A stretch of DNA of 64,000 nucleotides from Pseudeuparius sepicola (taxonomy: Eukaryota > Arthropoda > Insecta > Coleoptera > Anthribidae). The notes under the pieces are model-generated. The model did no database searches. It saw nothing but the letters and a program-made list of their open reading frames with translations, and was not told the DNA's origin. Shown piece by piece: positions 23,979-32,448 of the stretch. The stretch's first letter is position 1; each line of letters begins with the position of its first letter. The DNA lies in the NCBI GenBank assembly GCA_963920635.1, contig OY987306.1, positions 13,472,001 to 13,536,000 of the forward strand, in the 5' to 3' direction. The position numbers and the translations under genes are program-made.

Positions 23979-25468
23979 GAGTTTTTTTCGATGCCCACTA
24001 TGGGGATCTCGGAAACTAGCAGTGCTAGAACAAAGGTTAAATGGGGAAAGAATTGCAGTTTTGAATGCTCAACATAATGCCCCTTTTGGATTTTCAAAAA
24101 AGTTCATGGCTCACTAGATATTTTGAAAAAAGTGATTTTTTGCTAGTTCATCAGATCCCTGTATAGCTCCATTATTTCTGATCATACAGAAAAACTGTAG
24201 AGACAAAAATTTTAGATAAATTTGGGCTTAATAAGATAATCTTATCCAATTTTTTATGTTGTTTGTGATTATTGAGATATGACATAAACTTGTGTTTTTT
24301 AAATGTAAATCATAGTTGGCTGTGGCCTTATCAAATCGGCCATTTTTTGAGCTTCCCAAAAATGTAATACTCGGCGTAGTTATTATAATAAATAAAATAG
24401 TTATAGCTAATTTTCTGATTTTTTTTTTAATTTTCACATAGTCAGCCATGGAATATTTTCATAATTACGTTCTATTTTATAATAAGACATATTTCAAACT
24501 TTCAAATATTTTATTTTTAGCTGGTAACAAAATGTAACAAAATAAAACAAAAATTATCATGATGGAGTTCCACCACATAATTATTTGCCCGTAAGAAATT
24601 ACCTAGATCAGCTCAAGTTGTACCTATAGGGAGAAATAGACCTATTTCCTGGCAGCCCCGATCCCCAGATTTGTCTGTTTTGGATTTATTTTTGTAGGGA
24701 ACAGTACAAAGTAAAGTATGAGACAATTTTTGATTTAAGAGCAGCTGTTTTAGAAGCAACTGCCAGTATTGACAGGAGCTCTCTAAGAAAGGCGACAAAT
24801 TCAGTTTGATGAATGCAATATTTGCATAAATAATAATGGTGGGTTTTTTGGACACCTTTTAAAATATTAATAATTTCAATTTGAGTTTTTTAATTTTTGT
24901 TTTATTTTGTTACATTTTGTTACCTGCTAAAAACAAAATATTATAAAGTTTTAAGTATGTCTAATTATAAAATAGAACGTAATTATGAAAATATTCCATG
25001 GCTGACTATGTGAAAATTTAAAAAAATCAGAAAATTAGCCATAGCTCTTTTATTTTTTATAATAACTATGCCGAGTATTATACCTTTGGAAAGCTCAAAA
25101 AATTGCCAATTTTACAAGGCCACAGCCAATTATGATTTACATTTAGAAAAACACAAGTTTATGTCATAACTCAAAAATCACAAACAACATAAAAAATTGG
25201 ATAAGATTATTTTATTAAGCCCAAAATTATCTACAATTTTTATCTCTACAGTTTTTCTGTATGATCAGAAATAACGGAGCTACAGAGATCTGATGAAATA
25301 GCAAAAAATCACTCTTTTCAAAATATCTAGTGAGCCATGAACTTTTTTAAAAATCCAAAAGGGGCATTAGATTGATCATTCAAAACTGCAATTCTTTTCC
25401 CATTTAACCTTTGTTCTAGCTCTGCTAGTTTCCGAGATCCCCATAGTGGGCATCGAAAAAAAAAACTC
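23979..25468 (+). mobile_element. Fold-back DNA transposon with about 577-bp arms
   Basis: The arms 23979-24555 and 24892-25468 are inverted copies (several substitutions and small indels), ending GAGTTTTTTTCGATGCCCAC. The 336-bp centre holds a transposase relic. TACAGGGTGAG at 23971 marks the outer left end. Total about 1.5 kb. Confidence 0.85.
24614..24720 (+). pseudogene. DDE transposase fragment inside the fold-back element
   Basis: Plus-strand translation gives GRNRPISWQPRSPDLSVLDL followed by FL, a stop and GTVQSKV. It aligns with the third-acidic-residue block (WPPRSPDITPLDFFVWG) of the transposase at 5871-6845, so the fold-back element is a derivative of the same broad family. Only a remnant is left. 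Confidence 0.75.
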
Positions 25469-25692
25469 TAGCTTGGCTGCCCACAGTTGTACAATTTGTT
25501 AGTATTTTAAAGTTTTTAAAATGTGACTTGGTGTGACCTTCTATTTGTGGTTTTTACTGTTGTATAATGCTTTATGCTCCAATTTTCCTGTACACACTTG
25601 ACAAGTGAGTATGACATGACGTTAAAACAATTTAGTTTTTCCACAGTTAACTTTTTCCAACCCCCTATTTTATGTCATACTTTCTTTTTAGG

Positions 25693-25729
25693 TGGTACTG
25701 AGGATGGCTTAGCCGAAAGCGCTTTACCA
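25693..25729 (+). ncRNA. Hammerhead-ribozyme-like motif, minimal stem III
   Basis: The order is: stem I strand TGGTA (25693-25697), CTGAGGA matching core CUGANGA (25698-25704), stem II GGC-TTA-GCC (25706-25714), GAAA (25715-25718), a self-complementary GCGC as a very short stem III, TT at the cleavage position, and TACCA closing stem I (25725-25729). The one departure is an extra U (25705) before stem II. Tiny stem III is the form known from Penelope elements and retrozymes, which act as dimers. Activity is unproven. Confidence 0.45.
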
Positions 25730-25820
25730 TGATTTTTAATTAAATTGTTTGCACGGAAATACACTTCTTTTCCCTTTTCATCTATATATACGTGCACACA
25801 GCCCCACACTCCTTTAAAAA

Positions 25821-25984
25821 AAAACTCACCCTGTATATAAATGTATTATATTTCAGTATATTACAGTTACAAGTTCTGCTAAACGATGTGTTACTATAAT
25901 ACAAATGGTTATTTTCCTATGGTTTTATTCCCCTTTTACAATCCACTTATTTATTTTTAATTCCTTTACTATCACCACAAACAC
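25821..25984. repeat. 164-bp direct repeat, copy 2
   Basis: Identical by eye to 23623-23786, 2,198 bp away and in the same orientation. Confidence 0.9.
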
Positions 25985-26141
25985 TTCGTCGAGGCAACAC
26001 TAAAAGCCAAAATTAATAGCATGCATGTTTAACAGGATTATAAACCTTAAGTATGCATAGATTCTAAATAATTGAAGTATCGCTTTTTATGACAACTAAA
26101 TGTCGCATATAATATTAACTAACCACAGCTAGGAAAGAGCT

Positions 26142-26375
26142 AGTTATGTTCTAGAAGTTGCTACCTCATCATAGAAATTACGCCGTAGAAACTACAAACT
26201 CAGCACAGTCTAGATGGACTCTCGAACACCTTAAAATCTTGCGAATTTCTGCTTTCCTTAATTTATATAAACTATCGCGCTCCACATTTTTCGACTTTTG
26301 ACTATCAGACTCTGTACTAGTTGCCAATAAAAACTTTGCATTTTTTAAAAAGATCTTGTTCCGATCCCGTAAGTT
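26142..26375 (+). repeat. Gypsy-2 5' LTR
   Basis: Begins AGTTATG and ends GTAAGTT, in line with the AGTTA...TAAYT ends of errantiviruses. It includes TTATATAA (about 26256) as a TATA box and AATAAA (about 26326) as a polyadenylation signal. A TGGCGCAGTCG primer-binding site follows at 26379. The left edge is inferred, since no second LTR is available. Confidence 0.65.
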
Positions 26376-26378
26376 AAG

Positions 26379-26389
26379 TGGCGCAGTCG
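26379..26389 (+). promoter_or_regulatory. Gypsy-2 primer-binding site (TGGCGCAGTCG)
   Basis: TGGCGCAGTCG three bases after the LTR is the standard errantivirus primer-binding site. The leader also has a strong splice donor CAAG|GTAAGG at 26504/26505, which could serve the spliced env RNA of this group (inference). Confidence 0.7.
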
Positions 26390-26805
26390 TGCGGATTGTT
26401 TGAGTTGCGTGGCGCCATCGGTCTCGCGCTTCTGGAGTATCGAACTCCCAACAAACAAGAACTTCAAGATCCGATTGAAGCTGCAGAGCCGGGAAGAGGC
26501 CAAGGTAAGGGCCAATCCGTGTTTCCTTTCCCTTGTCCTTTCTGTGGCAAACAGGTCAGTCTTAGGTCCCTAGAAATCCAGTGTATATGTTTTTCTAGTT
26601 GAATCTATTCATAAGATTGCGTCTTGCGAAATATTAGAGCATATAATACTTCGAAAGATATAATTAAGTTAGGTTAAGAAGTTCAATTTCATTTGAAGTT
26701 TCAATTTTAAATTTCAAAATTGATTCACTCGAAGATATTTCAAACTCGTTCCGTTCTCTACATTTAAGTGATAGTGATAGTATTAGTACAATTGAAGAAG
26801 AAACC

Positions 26806-28000
26806 ATGAATAATCAACATCAACCTGCACAAATCAATTATAGTCTGCTTAGATTGTATGTCGATACAATTCCAAATTTTAATGGAGACCCCACACACTC
26901 TCGAAATTTTTATAGAACATTGTGATTTTCTTATTTCTACACATTCCAACGCAAATCCCGCTGATCCCATAAATACCTTCCTAATACGAGCTGTTATTGG
27001 AAAATTAACAGGACACGCTTTAGTTATTGCTGGTAGTAGACCTGACGTAAGAAATTGGGCAAATTTAAAAGAATTATTAAGACTAAGTTTCGGTGACCAA
27101 AGAAACCTTGATTGCTTAGTGCAAGAAATGCTTGTTTCGCGGCCCTTCAAAAATGAATCTTTTCGTAATTTTGGGCAGAGATTACAAAAGTGCCATAGTT
27201 CCATCGCTTCTAAAATAATTTCAATGGAAATGACTAACGAAGAACGTGCTTTTAAAATTAAAAATTATGATGAACTTTCACTAAAAACCTTTATAAGAGG
27301 TCTATCTGGACGTATCCAAGATATGGTTCGTTTAAGAAATCCTGGCAGTCTAGAACTCGCAATATCGTATGTTATTGAAGAAAAAAACTTTATTTTATTC
27401 CAAAAGTCTCAAACAAGTAATTTCCAAAATTAAACATTACAAAATAAAAATCCTCAACACTTTCCAAAAATGAATTCTTATAATAATCAACAAGCTATAA
27501 CACCACGACAACAATCAACGTTTCCGCCAAATAATAACAATTTTTCGCAAAATCAAAATTATTCCCAAAATCAAAATTTTCCCGAAAGAGCTCAATTCCC
27601 ATCTCAACCTATAAACATTCAACCTCGACAAAATATGCCTTCTCCTAAATTTTTTACCAATAAACAAGTATTTGGAGCCAATAACACTTCCAGAAATATT
27701 TTTAAACCCACCGGTATAACTCCGCAAAATAAACCTGAACCGATGTCTACTACATCACGAATTCCTACTATACAAACTCAATTCAGAAATAATTTTCCAA
27801 AAAATTACCAAACTCCACAACTCCACAATATTGAAGAGGCAGATTTTAGCTTCGACGAAAGTCTCGAAAATCCGGAAAATCCCGATGAAATTTTTCCCGA
27901 TTTTTACCATGAAAACTCCGATGAAAATTTCGTACCGAACGAAACTTATGAAAGTTTTGAAAATTTTTCCCAGGCTTCGAATCCACAGAACCCAACGTAA
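26806..28000 (+). pseudogene. Gypsy-2 gag, frameshifted with an in-frame stop
   Basis: The start at 26806 gives MNNQHQPAQINYSLL. The frame shifts near 26890, and the body (26858-27433) reads HTLEIFIEHCDFLIS, RPDVRNWANLKELLRLSFGD and ISYVIEEKNF, an errantivirus Gag pattern without a CCHC box. A TAA at 27431-27433 then interrupts it, and the Asn/Gln/Pro-rich C-terminal part continues in the same frame to 28000. A change of frame leads into the first residues of protease (IEIPVTVTNF) up to about 28079, where Gypsy-1 sequence begins. Confidence 0.8.
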
Positions 28001-28013
28001 TAATTGACTTAAA

Positions 28014-29888
28014 TCATCTACATAAGAGCGATTTAACGTATATAGAAATTCCAGTAACAGTAACAAATTTTCTTAAATTTTGAAAAACGTGATTTCGAGT
28101 TCTAGGAGGTTGTGGAGGATCGTCTCCGTTGTTAGTAGTAATAATGCCTATTTTAATGTTCCTAGACTTTTTACATTTAAAATAAAAGTACACAATAATT
28201 AAAAGTATGATTAAAGTAATGGATAGATATGTCAATATTGGCGTATACTTATTTACAGTTGGTTCGTTAATAATATTATCAAGATCCCTTGCATATTCGT
28301 CTAATTTATGCTTTGCGACATTTAAATCGTCATAATTAAATTTATTTAGTTGTAAAGGTTTTAAGTCAGGATATTTTAGTTTATTTGGAGTTTCTTTGCA
28401 ACATTCAAATGGTATATTAATTGGGTGAAATTTATAGGTTTGATTAGATTTATTTAAATTTTTCGTTTGAATTTTAGTACTTCCAATATAAGCAATGCAT
28501 TCAGATTTTAACGTTAAAATTGAAGTTTTGTCTAGCATTATAGACAAAGGATTTTGATTTTTGCACTTAATAGTTATAGGAAATATTTCACTTAAAATTA
28601 TTAACCATTGATTCTCTTGAATCAATTGTACATTGTAATTTTCAATTGAAATTGTGACTATGTCACAAGTATTAGGTAAATGGGTTTTTACCTCTAATAA
28701 TTGAGCTTCACAACTTGAATGTGAGTCAATAGGAGTAGGATATAAATCTTTGCACATTATTAAATCAAATGCTAGTTCTTTACAATTTTTTATATCATAG
28801 AGAATTACATAGAGAGTTGGGTCATCGCTTTTTGCTACAAATTTAGTATCAGTGGATACCATGTGATAAAATCCAGTTTTATTGTCGAAAATTGGAATAG
28901 GATAAATTCTATAAAGAGTATACCATTGAGGTTCTACTAAAGGAATGTCTAATATAAAAACAAGTCTATTTTCTGTTTGAAAAACCTTTAGTTCTATAAA
29001 ATCAAGATAAGTTGCAACATTTAGAAGTTGAGGAGTTAAGGGCAAATTATTTTTGTTTAAAGTTTGAGCGATTATTTGCAAATGATGAACCAGGTCTTCA
29101 GGAGTTATAACTGACGTGTGAATGATATGTAACTTTGCAAAAGTAATTGAGTTTAGAATGTCATTTAAATTGCTTTCGATAAAGGTATAGGATTCTAGGA
29201 GTCTTTCGGCCATCTCTAAAACTTGTAATTTTGCAGTGTAATAATTAAAATTATCAGAAATGTTATAAATGTAATTTTCGATTTGTTTTATGTCATTATT
29301 AAAAGTAATTTCATCAATTTGTAATTTGTTGATAGAGTCGTTAAAGTTTTTGATAACTGAAGTAGTTACTAAAATTTGTTTTTTCATTAATTTTTCTAAT
29401 TCGTGTTCGTCTCTGTTAATTTTGTCGATACAATCGTTATAATACTGTCCGTCTGAAGCGTCTAAATTTCCGGTAATAAATTTCCAAACTGACCCTAAAC
29501 CATTAATTAAACCTCTTTTATATCTTCTTACATCAATAGCTAATTCTTCAAATTTGAGCGCAATGTTTTCGGAAAGTTGATTTAGTAAAGTGAGTTGTGA
29601 CTTAACTTCGCTTAGAAAGGCGGCCATTCGTACGTCTTTTGGTTGAATTATAAATTGCATATTTTCTAAAATTTTATTATTATTTTCGAACGTTGTCTTT
29701 AGAGATGAAATGTCTTTATATACCAATAAACTCCACTTGTCATTAGAAATTTTGAGTCCGGATTGCTCTTGATAGAACACGCCTATGGTGTTATTAATTG
29801 GTCGCAGTGTATATTGTGCCATAGCGGTAGCGAACAAAGAAAATCTGTAACGAAGTTTCAGAATTAGGAACTTGGTTCGATATAACAA
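28014..29888 (-). CDS. Gypsy-1 env (baculovirus-F/errantivirus-type fusion glycoprotein)
   Basis: The 624-residue ORF has a hydrophobic N-terminal signal-like segment, then a furin-type site RYKR at residues 122-125. A fusion-peptide-like GLINGLGSVWKFITGNLD follows, then a long coiled-coil region and a C-terminal membrane anchor (ITLIILLIIVYFYFKCKK). This is the arrangement of insect errantivirus Env and baculovirus F proteins. It overlaps the end of pol by 25 nt. The last 20 or so codons (below about 28080) run into Gypsy-2 sequence read backwards, so the native C terminus, the PPT and the 3' LTR of Gypsy-1 are lost. Otherwise the frame is intact. Confidence 0.88.
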   Translation of the reverse strand: MLYRTKFLILKLRYRFSLFATAMAQYTLRPINNTIGVFYQEQSGLKISNDKWSLLVYKDISSLKTTFENNNKILENMQFIIQPKDVRMAAFLSEVKSQLTLLNQLSENIALKFEELAIDVRRYKRGLINGLGSVWKFITGNLDASDGQYYNDCIDKINRDEHELEKLMKKQILVTTSVIKNFNDSINKLQIDEITFNNDIKQIENYIYNISDNFNYYTAKLQVLEMAERLLESYTFIESNLNDILNSITFAKLHIIHTSVITPEDLVHHLQIIAQTLNKNNLPLTPQLLNVATYLDFIELKVFQTENRLVFILDIPLVEPQWYTLYRIYPIPIFDNKTGFYHMVSTDTKFVAKSDDPTLYVILYDIKNCKELAFDLIMCKDLYPTPIDSHSSCEAQLLEVKTHLPNTCDIVTISIENYNVQLIQENQWLIILSEIFPITIKCKNQNPLSIMLDKTSILTLKSECIAYIGSTKIQTKNLNKSNQTYKFHPINIPFECCKETPNKLKYPDLKPLQLNKFNYDDLNVAKHKLDEYARDLDNIINEPTVNKYTPILTYLSITLIILLIIVYFYFKCKKSRNIKIGIITTNNGDDPPQPPRTRNHVFQNLRKFVTVTGISIYVKSLLCR

Positions 29889-30859
29889 ATTATTTTAATG
29901 TCAGTATTTTTGAAAATATATTTGATCATAGGGAGAACTGTGTCCCAATCTAATTTGTCTAATCCACAAGCTAACTTGGGTATAGCTATAATTTTATCTT
30001 TTTCATCAGTGCTCTCGAGACAATTTGTTCGTAATTCTTTTAAGCAATTAAATAAATTATCATAAGTTGGTTTATAATAGAAAAATTCTTTAGTTATTAA
30101 ATAATAAATATTTCTTGTCGGAAATTGAAGTACTGCTATTTCACCAATTGACTTATTTTGATTTTTTAGTTCATCTACGTGTCCAAATTTATTCTTAAAT
30201 TCTTTTGCTATTCCTGCATTCATTTCTAAATCTTTAGATACACAGTGAGCTAATGAAATATTTTCAGGGGCATCAAATAAATTGCCCAGTTCAATGGAAA
30301 CGTTATTATTTTCAATAGGGATTTTTCGATCTAGAGTATAAAAGAATTCTTTAACCGTTAGTTCTTCTTCCTCCAATTCGTGACATTTCTTTAGCATATC
30401 AAAATTCATTTTTGTAGTTTGGTTAGTAATTGGGTTATGTAGCAAAGCTGAATTCGTATAAATTTCTTTAATTTTATAGGGTCCATTAAATTTGTTAGCT
30501 AGTTTATTTTTTATTTGGGACTCCTTGACATAAACCTTTTCTCCTACGCGAAATTGTCGCTGCTCCGAAACGTGTGTATCAAATCGCTGTTTCGCCTTTT
30601 GTTTGCGCATATCCGTACGCTTTCTTGCCACTTCATAATAATGCCTTATTTTATTGTTTAAATCGCGAACGTACTTAGAGATTAATTCTTGCTGATTATA
30701 CAAAACTTCTGGAGGTCGAGACGAGGTGTGACCAAATAGCAATTCGTAAGGAGTAAAGCCGTGTGTTTTATTTATAGAATTGTTATATGCTATACAAGCG
30801 TAAGGAAGCATTTGAAATGGGTGTTCGTTAGGATTTTCTGTACTACATGCGCGTATCAT
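29864..30859 (-). CDS. Gypsy-1 integrase C-terminal part fused to a TARG1/OARD1-like macro domain
   Basis: Residues 1-160 are the end of a Gypsy integrase: LPYACIAYNNSINKTHGFTP, YELLFGH, then the basic KFNGPYKIKEIY C-terminal domain. After an acidic linker, residues 187-328 form a macro domain: IELGNLFDAP (phosphate-binding start), SLAHCVS, EMNAGIAKEFKNKFG, GEIAVL, IYYLITK, KPTYDNL, IPKLACGLDKLDW and DIKIICY. Human TARG1/OARD1 removes ADP-ribose from glutamate using a Lys in the YYLITK strand and an Asp in CGLD; here these are K257 and D301, both kept. The ORF is separated from the upstream integrase piece by a frameshift near 30886 and overlaps env by 25 nt. A role against host ADP-ribosylation is inference. 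Confidence 0.88.
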   Translation of the reverse strand: MIRACSTENPNEHPFQMLPYACIAYNNSINKTHGFTPYELLFGHTSSRPPEVLYNQQELISKYVRDLNNKIRHYYEVARKRTDMRKQKAKQRFDTHVSEQRQFRVGEKVYVKESQIKNKLANKFNGPYKIKEIYTNSALLHNPITNQTTKMNFDMLKKCHELEEEELTVKEFFYTLDRKIPIENNNVSIELGNLFDAPENISLAHCVSKDLEMNAGIAKEFKNKFGHVDELKNQNKSIGEIAVLQFPTRNIYYLITKEFFYYKPTYDNLFNCLKELRTNCLESTDEKDKIIAIPKLACGLDKLDWDTVLPMIKYIFKNTDIKIICYIEPSS

Positions 30860-30885
30860 TTCAGTTAAGGTGGCATGAAATCTTT

Positions 30886-31082
30886 CTAAGCATTTGATTG
30901 CGGATGACTAACACTAGAGAAAGTTAATTTTATATTGTATAATTTACAAAGATCTTTCAATAATTGATTATTAAATTCTTTACCTACATCGCAATGGATT
31001 CTTAAGGGAGTTCCAAAATGTTGAAAATAGAGTAACAGAGCGTCTACTACAGATCTCGCTGTTTTATTAGGAAGTGCATAAG
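30886..31082 (-). pseudogene. Gypsy-1 integrase, middle segment after the Polinton
   Basis: Resumes the integrase at YALPNKTARSVVDALLLYF, runs through IHCDVGKEFNN with the second catalytic Asp and ends at SVSHPQSNA, just before the catalytic Glu position. A frame change (apparently one base) at about 30886 then cuts it off from the ORF at 29864-30859. The 31083 edge is the Polinton terminus; CATAAG at 31077-31082 is the target duplication. Confidence 0.85.
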
Positions 31083-31189
31083 AGTAGTTAAGTAAAGCGG
31101 ATCCTGGCTCAAAGATGGCCGCCATATGTGAGCCAGCTTCCGCATAAGGGTTTTGAGCCTGAGCCAGGATCCGCATAGGGCTTTCGGGG
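31083..31189. repeat. Polinton left terminal inverted repeat (107 bp)
   Basis: Matches the complement of 50361-50467 with one difference (31181). It contains three related 15-mers: GCGGATCCTGGCTCA at 31097-31111, and inverted forms at 31129-31143 (TGAGCCAGCTTCCGC) and 31160-31174 (TGAGCCAGGATCCGC). The first and third are perfect complements and can form a hairpin. Confidence 0.95.
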
Positions 31190-31266
31190 TTCGGTTGGCA
31201 GGTATAAACGCCGCGGTTAGAATATTTTTTCCTTGATTTAACGTCCTGTTTCGGGTGACCTTATTT

Positions 31267-31294
31267 TATAAGTTTATGTGTATTGTGAATCAGT
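31267..31294 (+). promoter_or_regulatory. Putative core promoter of the PLA2-protease unit
   Basis: TATAAG at 31267-31272 is followed 23 nt later by an arthropod initiator TCAGT (31290-31294). The ATG at 31298 lies only a few bases beyond, implying a very short leader if this site is used. Spacing is shorter than for other Polinton promoters, so the call is tentative. Confidence 0.35.
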
Positions 31295-31297
31295 GGG

Positions 31298-32074
31298 ATG
31301 TTGTCAGTTCACGGGGAAGGTTTACTAAATTCCTTAATCGACAAATTACCAGTTGAATTGCACCTTCCTAAATATCAGTTTTGTGGGCCTGGAACTAAGT
31401 TAGAGAAACGTCTGACGAGAGGAGATTCTGGTATAAATAAATTGGACGCAGCGTGTAGGACCCACGATATTTTGTATTCAAACAGCAAGTTATTAGAAGA
31501 TCGACACAAGGCTGATTTAGAATTGGAAAATCGTGCTTGGGATCGAGTAAAATCCAAAGACGCTAAATTTAGTGAGAAGGCTGCTTCTTGGCTTGTAACA
31601 ACTGCCATGAAAGTAAAAAGAAAATTGGGTATGGGAGTTAAAAAACGACGACCGATTTCTTTTAGAAGGGACATCGTAAAAAAAGTGGAAAAAAATCTCA
31701 GAAAATCTTTTACTCCTAAGGACTTGAATAACACTCAGAATTTGAAAAAATCGTCATTGGCTGCTGTAAGAGCTGCCCGTATGATTGTTAAAAAGATTGG
31801 AAAAAAGAATTTGAGGATACCGAGGTTGATTCCATTCGAAAGCAAAACTGGCGGATTTCTTCCTCTTATTCCTATTCTAGGAGCTCTAGGGGCATTGGGT
31901 TCTTTGGCAGGTGGAGCAAGTGCTGTAGCTAAAACCATTTTGGATGTAAATAATGCTAAAAAGAGTGTGACGAAACAGTCGATGGAACCTGTTGGCAAAA
32001 AAGGTTCGGGTCTTTATTTAAGAAGAAATAAACGCGGAGGATTCGGACTATTTTTGAAAAAAAACTCTCATTGA
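31298..32074 (+). CDS. Polinton PLA2-like minor virion protein
   Basis: The 258-residue protein has a parvovirus-VP1-type phospholipase A2 domain: calcium-loop-like YQFCGPGT (26-33) and the catalytic helix LDAACRTHDILY with the His-Asp pair at 56-57. A basic middle follows, then a hydrophobic Gly/Ala/Leu segment (187-212), and a basic C terminus with KGSGLYL and GGFGLFLKK, like adenoviral core/minor proteins. It probably helps membrane passage of a virion (inference). The last codons contain A_AAA_AAC just before the stop; a -1 shift there would enter the protease frame. Confidence 0.85.
   Translation: MLSVHGEGLLNSLIDKLPVELHLPKYQFCGPGTKLEKRLTRGDSGINKLDAACRTHDILYSNSKLLEDRHKADLELENRAWDRVKSKDAKFSEKAASWLVTTAMKVKRKLGMGVKKRRPISFRRDIVKKVEKNLRKSFTPKDLNNTQNLKKSSLAAVRAARMIVKKIGKKNLRIPRLIPFESKTGGFLPLIPILGALGALGSLAGGASAVAKTILDVNNAKKSVTKQSMEPVGKKGSGLYLRRNKRGGFGLFLKKNSH
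32059..32065 (+). promoter_or_regulatory. Candidate -1 ribosomal frameshift site A_AAA_AAC
   Basis: In the PLA2 frame the codons are TTG AAA AAA AAC TCT CAT TGA, giving a canonical X_XXY_YYZ heptamer. After an 8-nt spacer, 32074-32083 (AGGCTACCCA) is perfectly complementary to 32242-32251 (TGGGTAGCCT). A -1 slip moves straight into the open protease frame, which has no ATG at its start. Confidence 0.55.
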
Positions 32075-32436
32075 GGCTACCCAACAGACCTTTAACAGAT
32101 AGAGATTTAATAAAGTTCGCGGCAAAGCTTAACATACCATTTTTTAAAGGCGTATTTATGAGAGACACGCTACCTAAAAAGGTGAGAAAAAACGAGTCGG
32201 TCATTTTAAATTTGGATGTTCAGCGAAATCCGGGAACTCACTGGGTAGCCTATCAGAAAAGAGGAAATATCGTCAAGTACTTTGACAGTTTTGGTAATTT
32301 GAAACCGCCCAAAGAATTGGTTCAGTATTTGGGAAAGAACGTAAAAATAATATATAATAACGATTCTTATCAGAATTTTGATGAAATAAATTGCGGGCAT
32401 TTGTGTCTCGAGTTTCTGTATAAAGGTGACAGTTAA
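32071..32436 (+). CDS. Polinton adenain-type (Ulp1-like) maturation protease
   Basis: Cysteine protease that cleaves virion proteins. Numbering from the TTG at 32071: His57 in GTHWVAY, Asp72 in YFDSFG, oxyanion Gln101 and Cys108 in NCGHLCLEF, in the adenain order. The frame is open from 32032 without an ATG; the first ATG (about 32158) would drop the LTDRDLIKFAAKLNIPFFKG segment, which looks like real protein. The ORF overlaps the PLA2 ORF in the -1 frame. Expression could be by frameshift, by non-ATG start, or this copy may have lost its ATG. Confidence 0.85.
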   Translation: MRLPNRPLTDRDLIKFAAKLNIPFFKGVFMRDTLPKKVRKNESVILNLDVQRNPGTHWVAYQKRGNIVKYFDSFGNLKPPKELVQYLGKNVKIIYNNDSYQNFDEINCGHLCLEFLYKGDS

Positions 32437-32448
32437 GACGAGAAGACG

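Noticed and set aside
23482..24117. A 211-codon plus-strand ORF
   Set aside because: It runs across the 164-bp repeat and into the arm of the fold-back transposon; composition is random and no domain is visible.
26378..26602. 74-codon ORF after the Gypsy-2 LTR
   Set aside because: Lies in the untranslated leader with the primer-binding site and a splice donor; no homology.
31375..31998. Minus-strand ORFs opposite the PLA2 gene
   Set aside because: Complement of a well-supported coding region; no recognisable domain.
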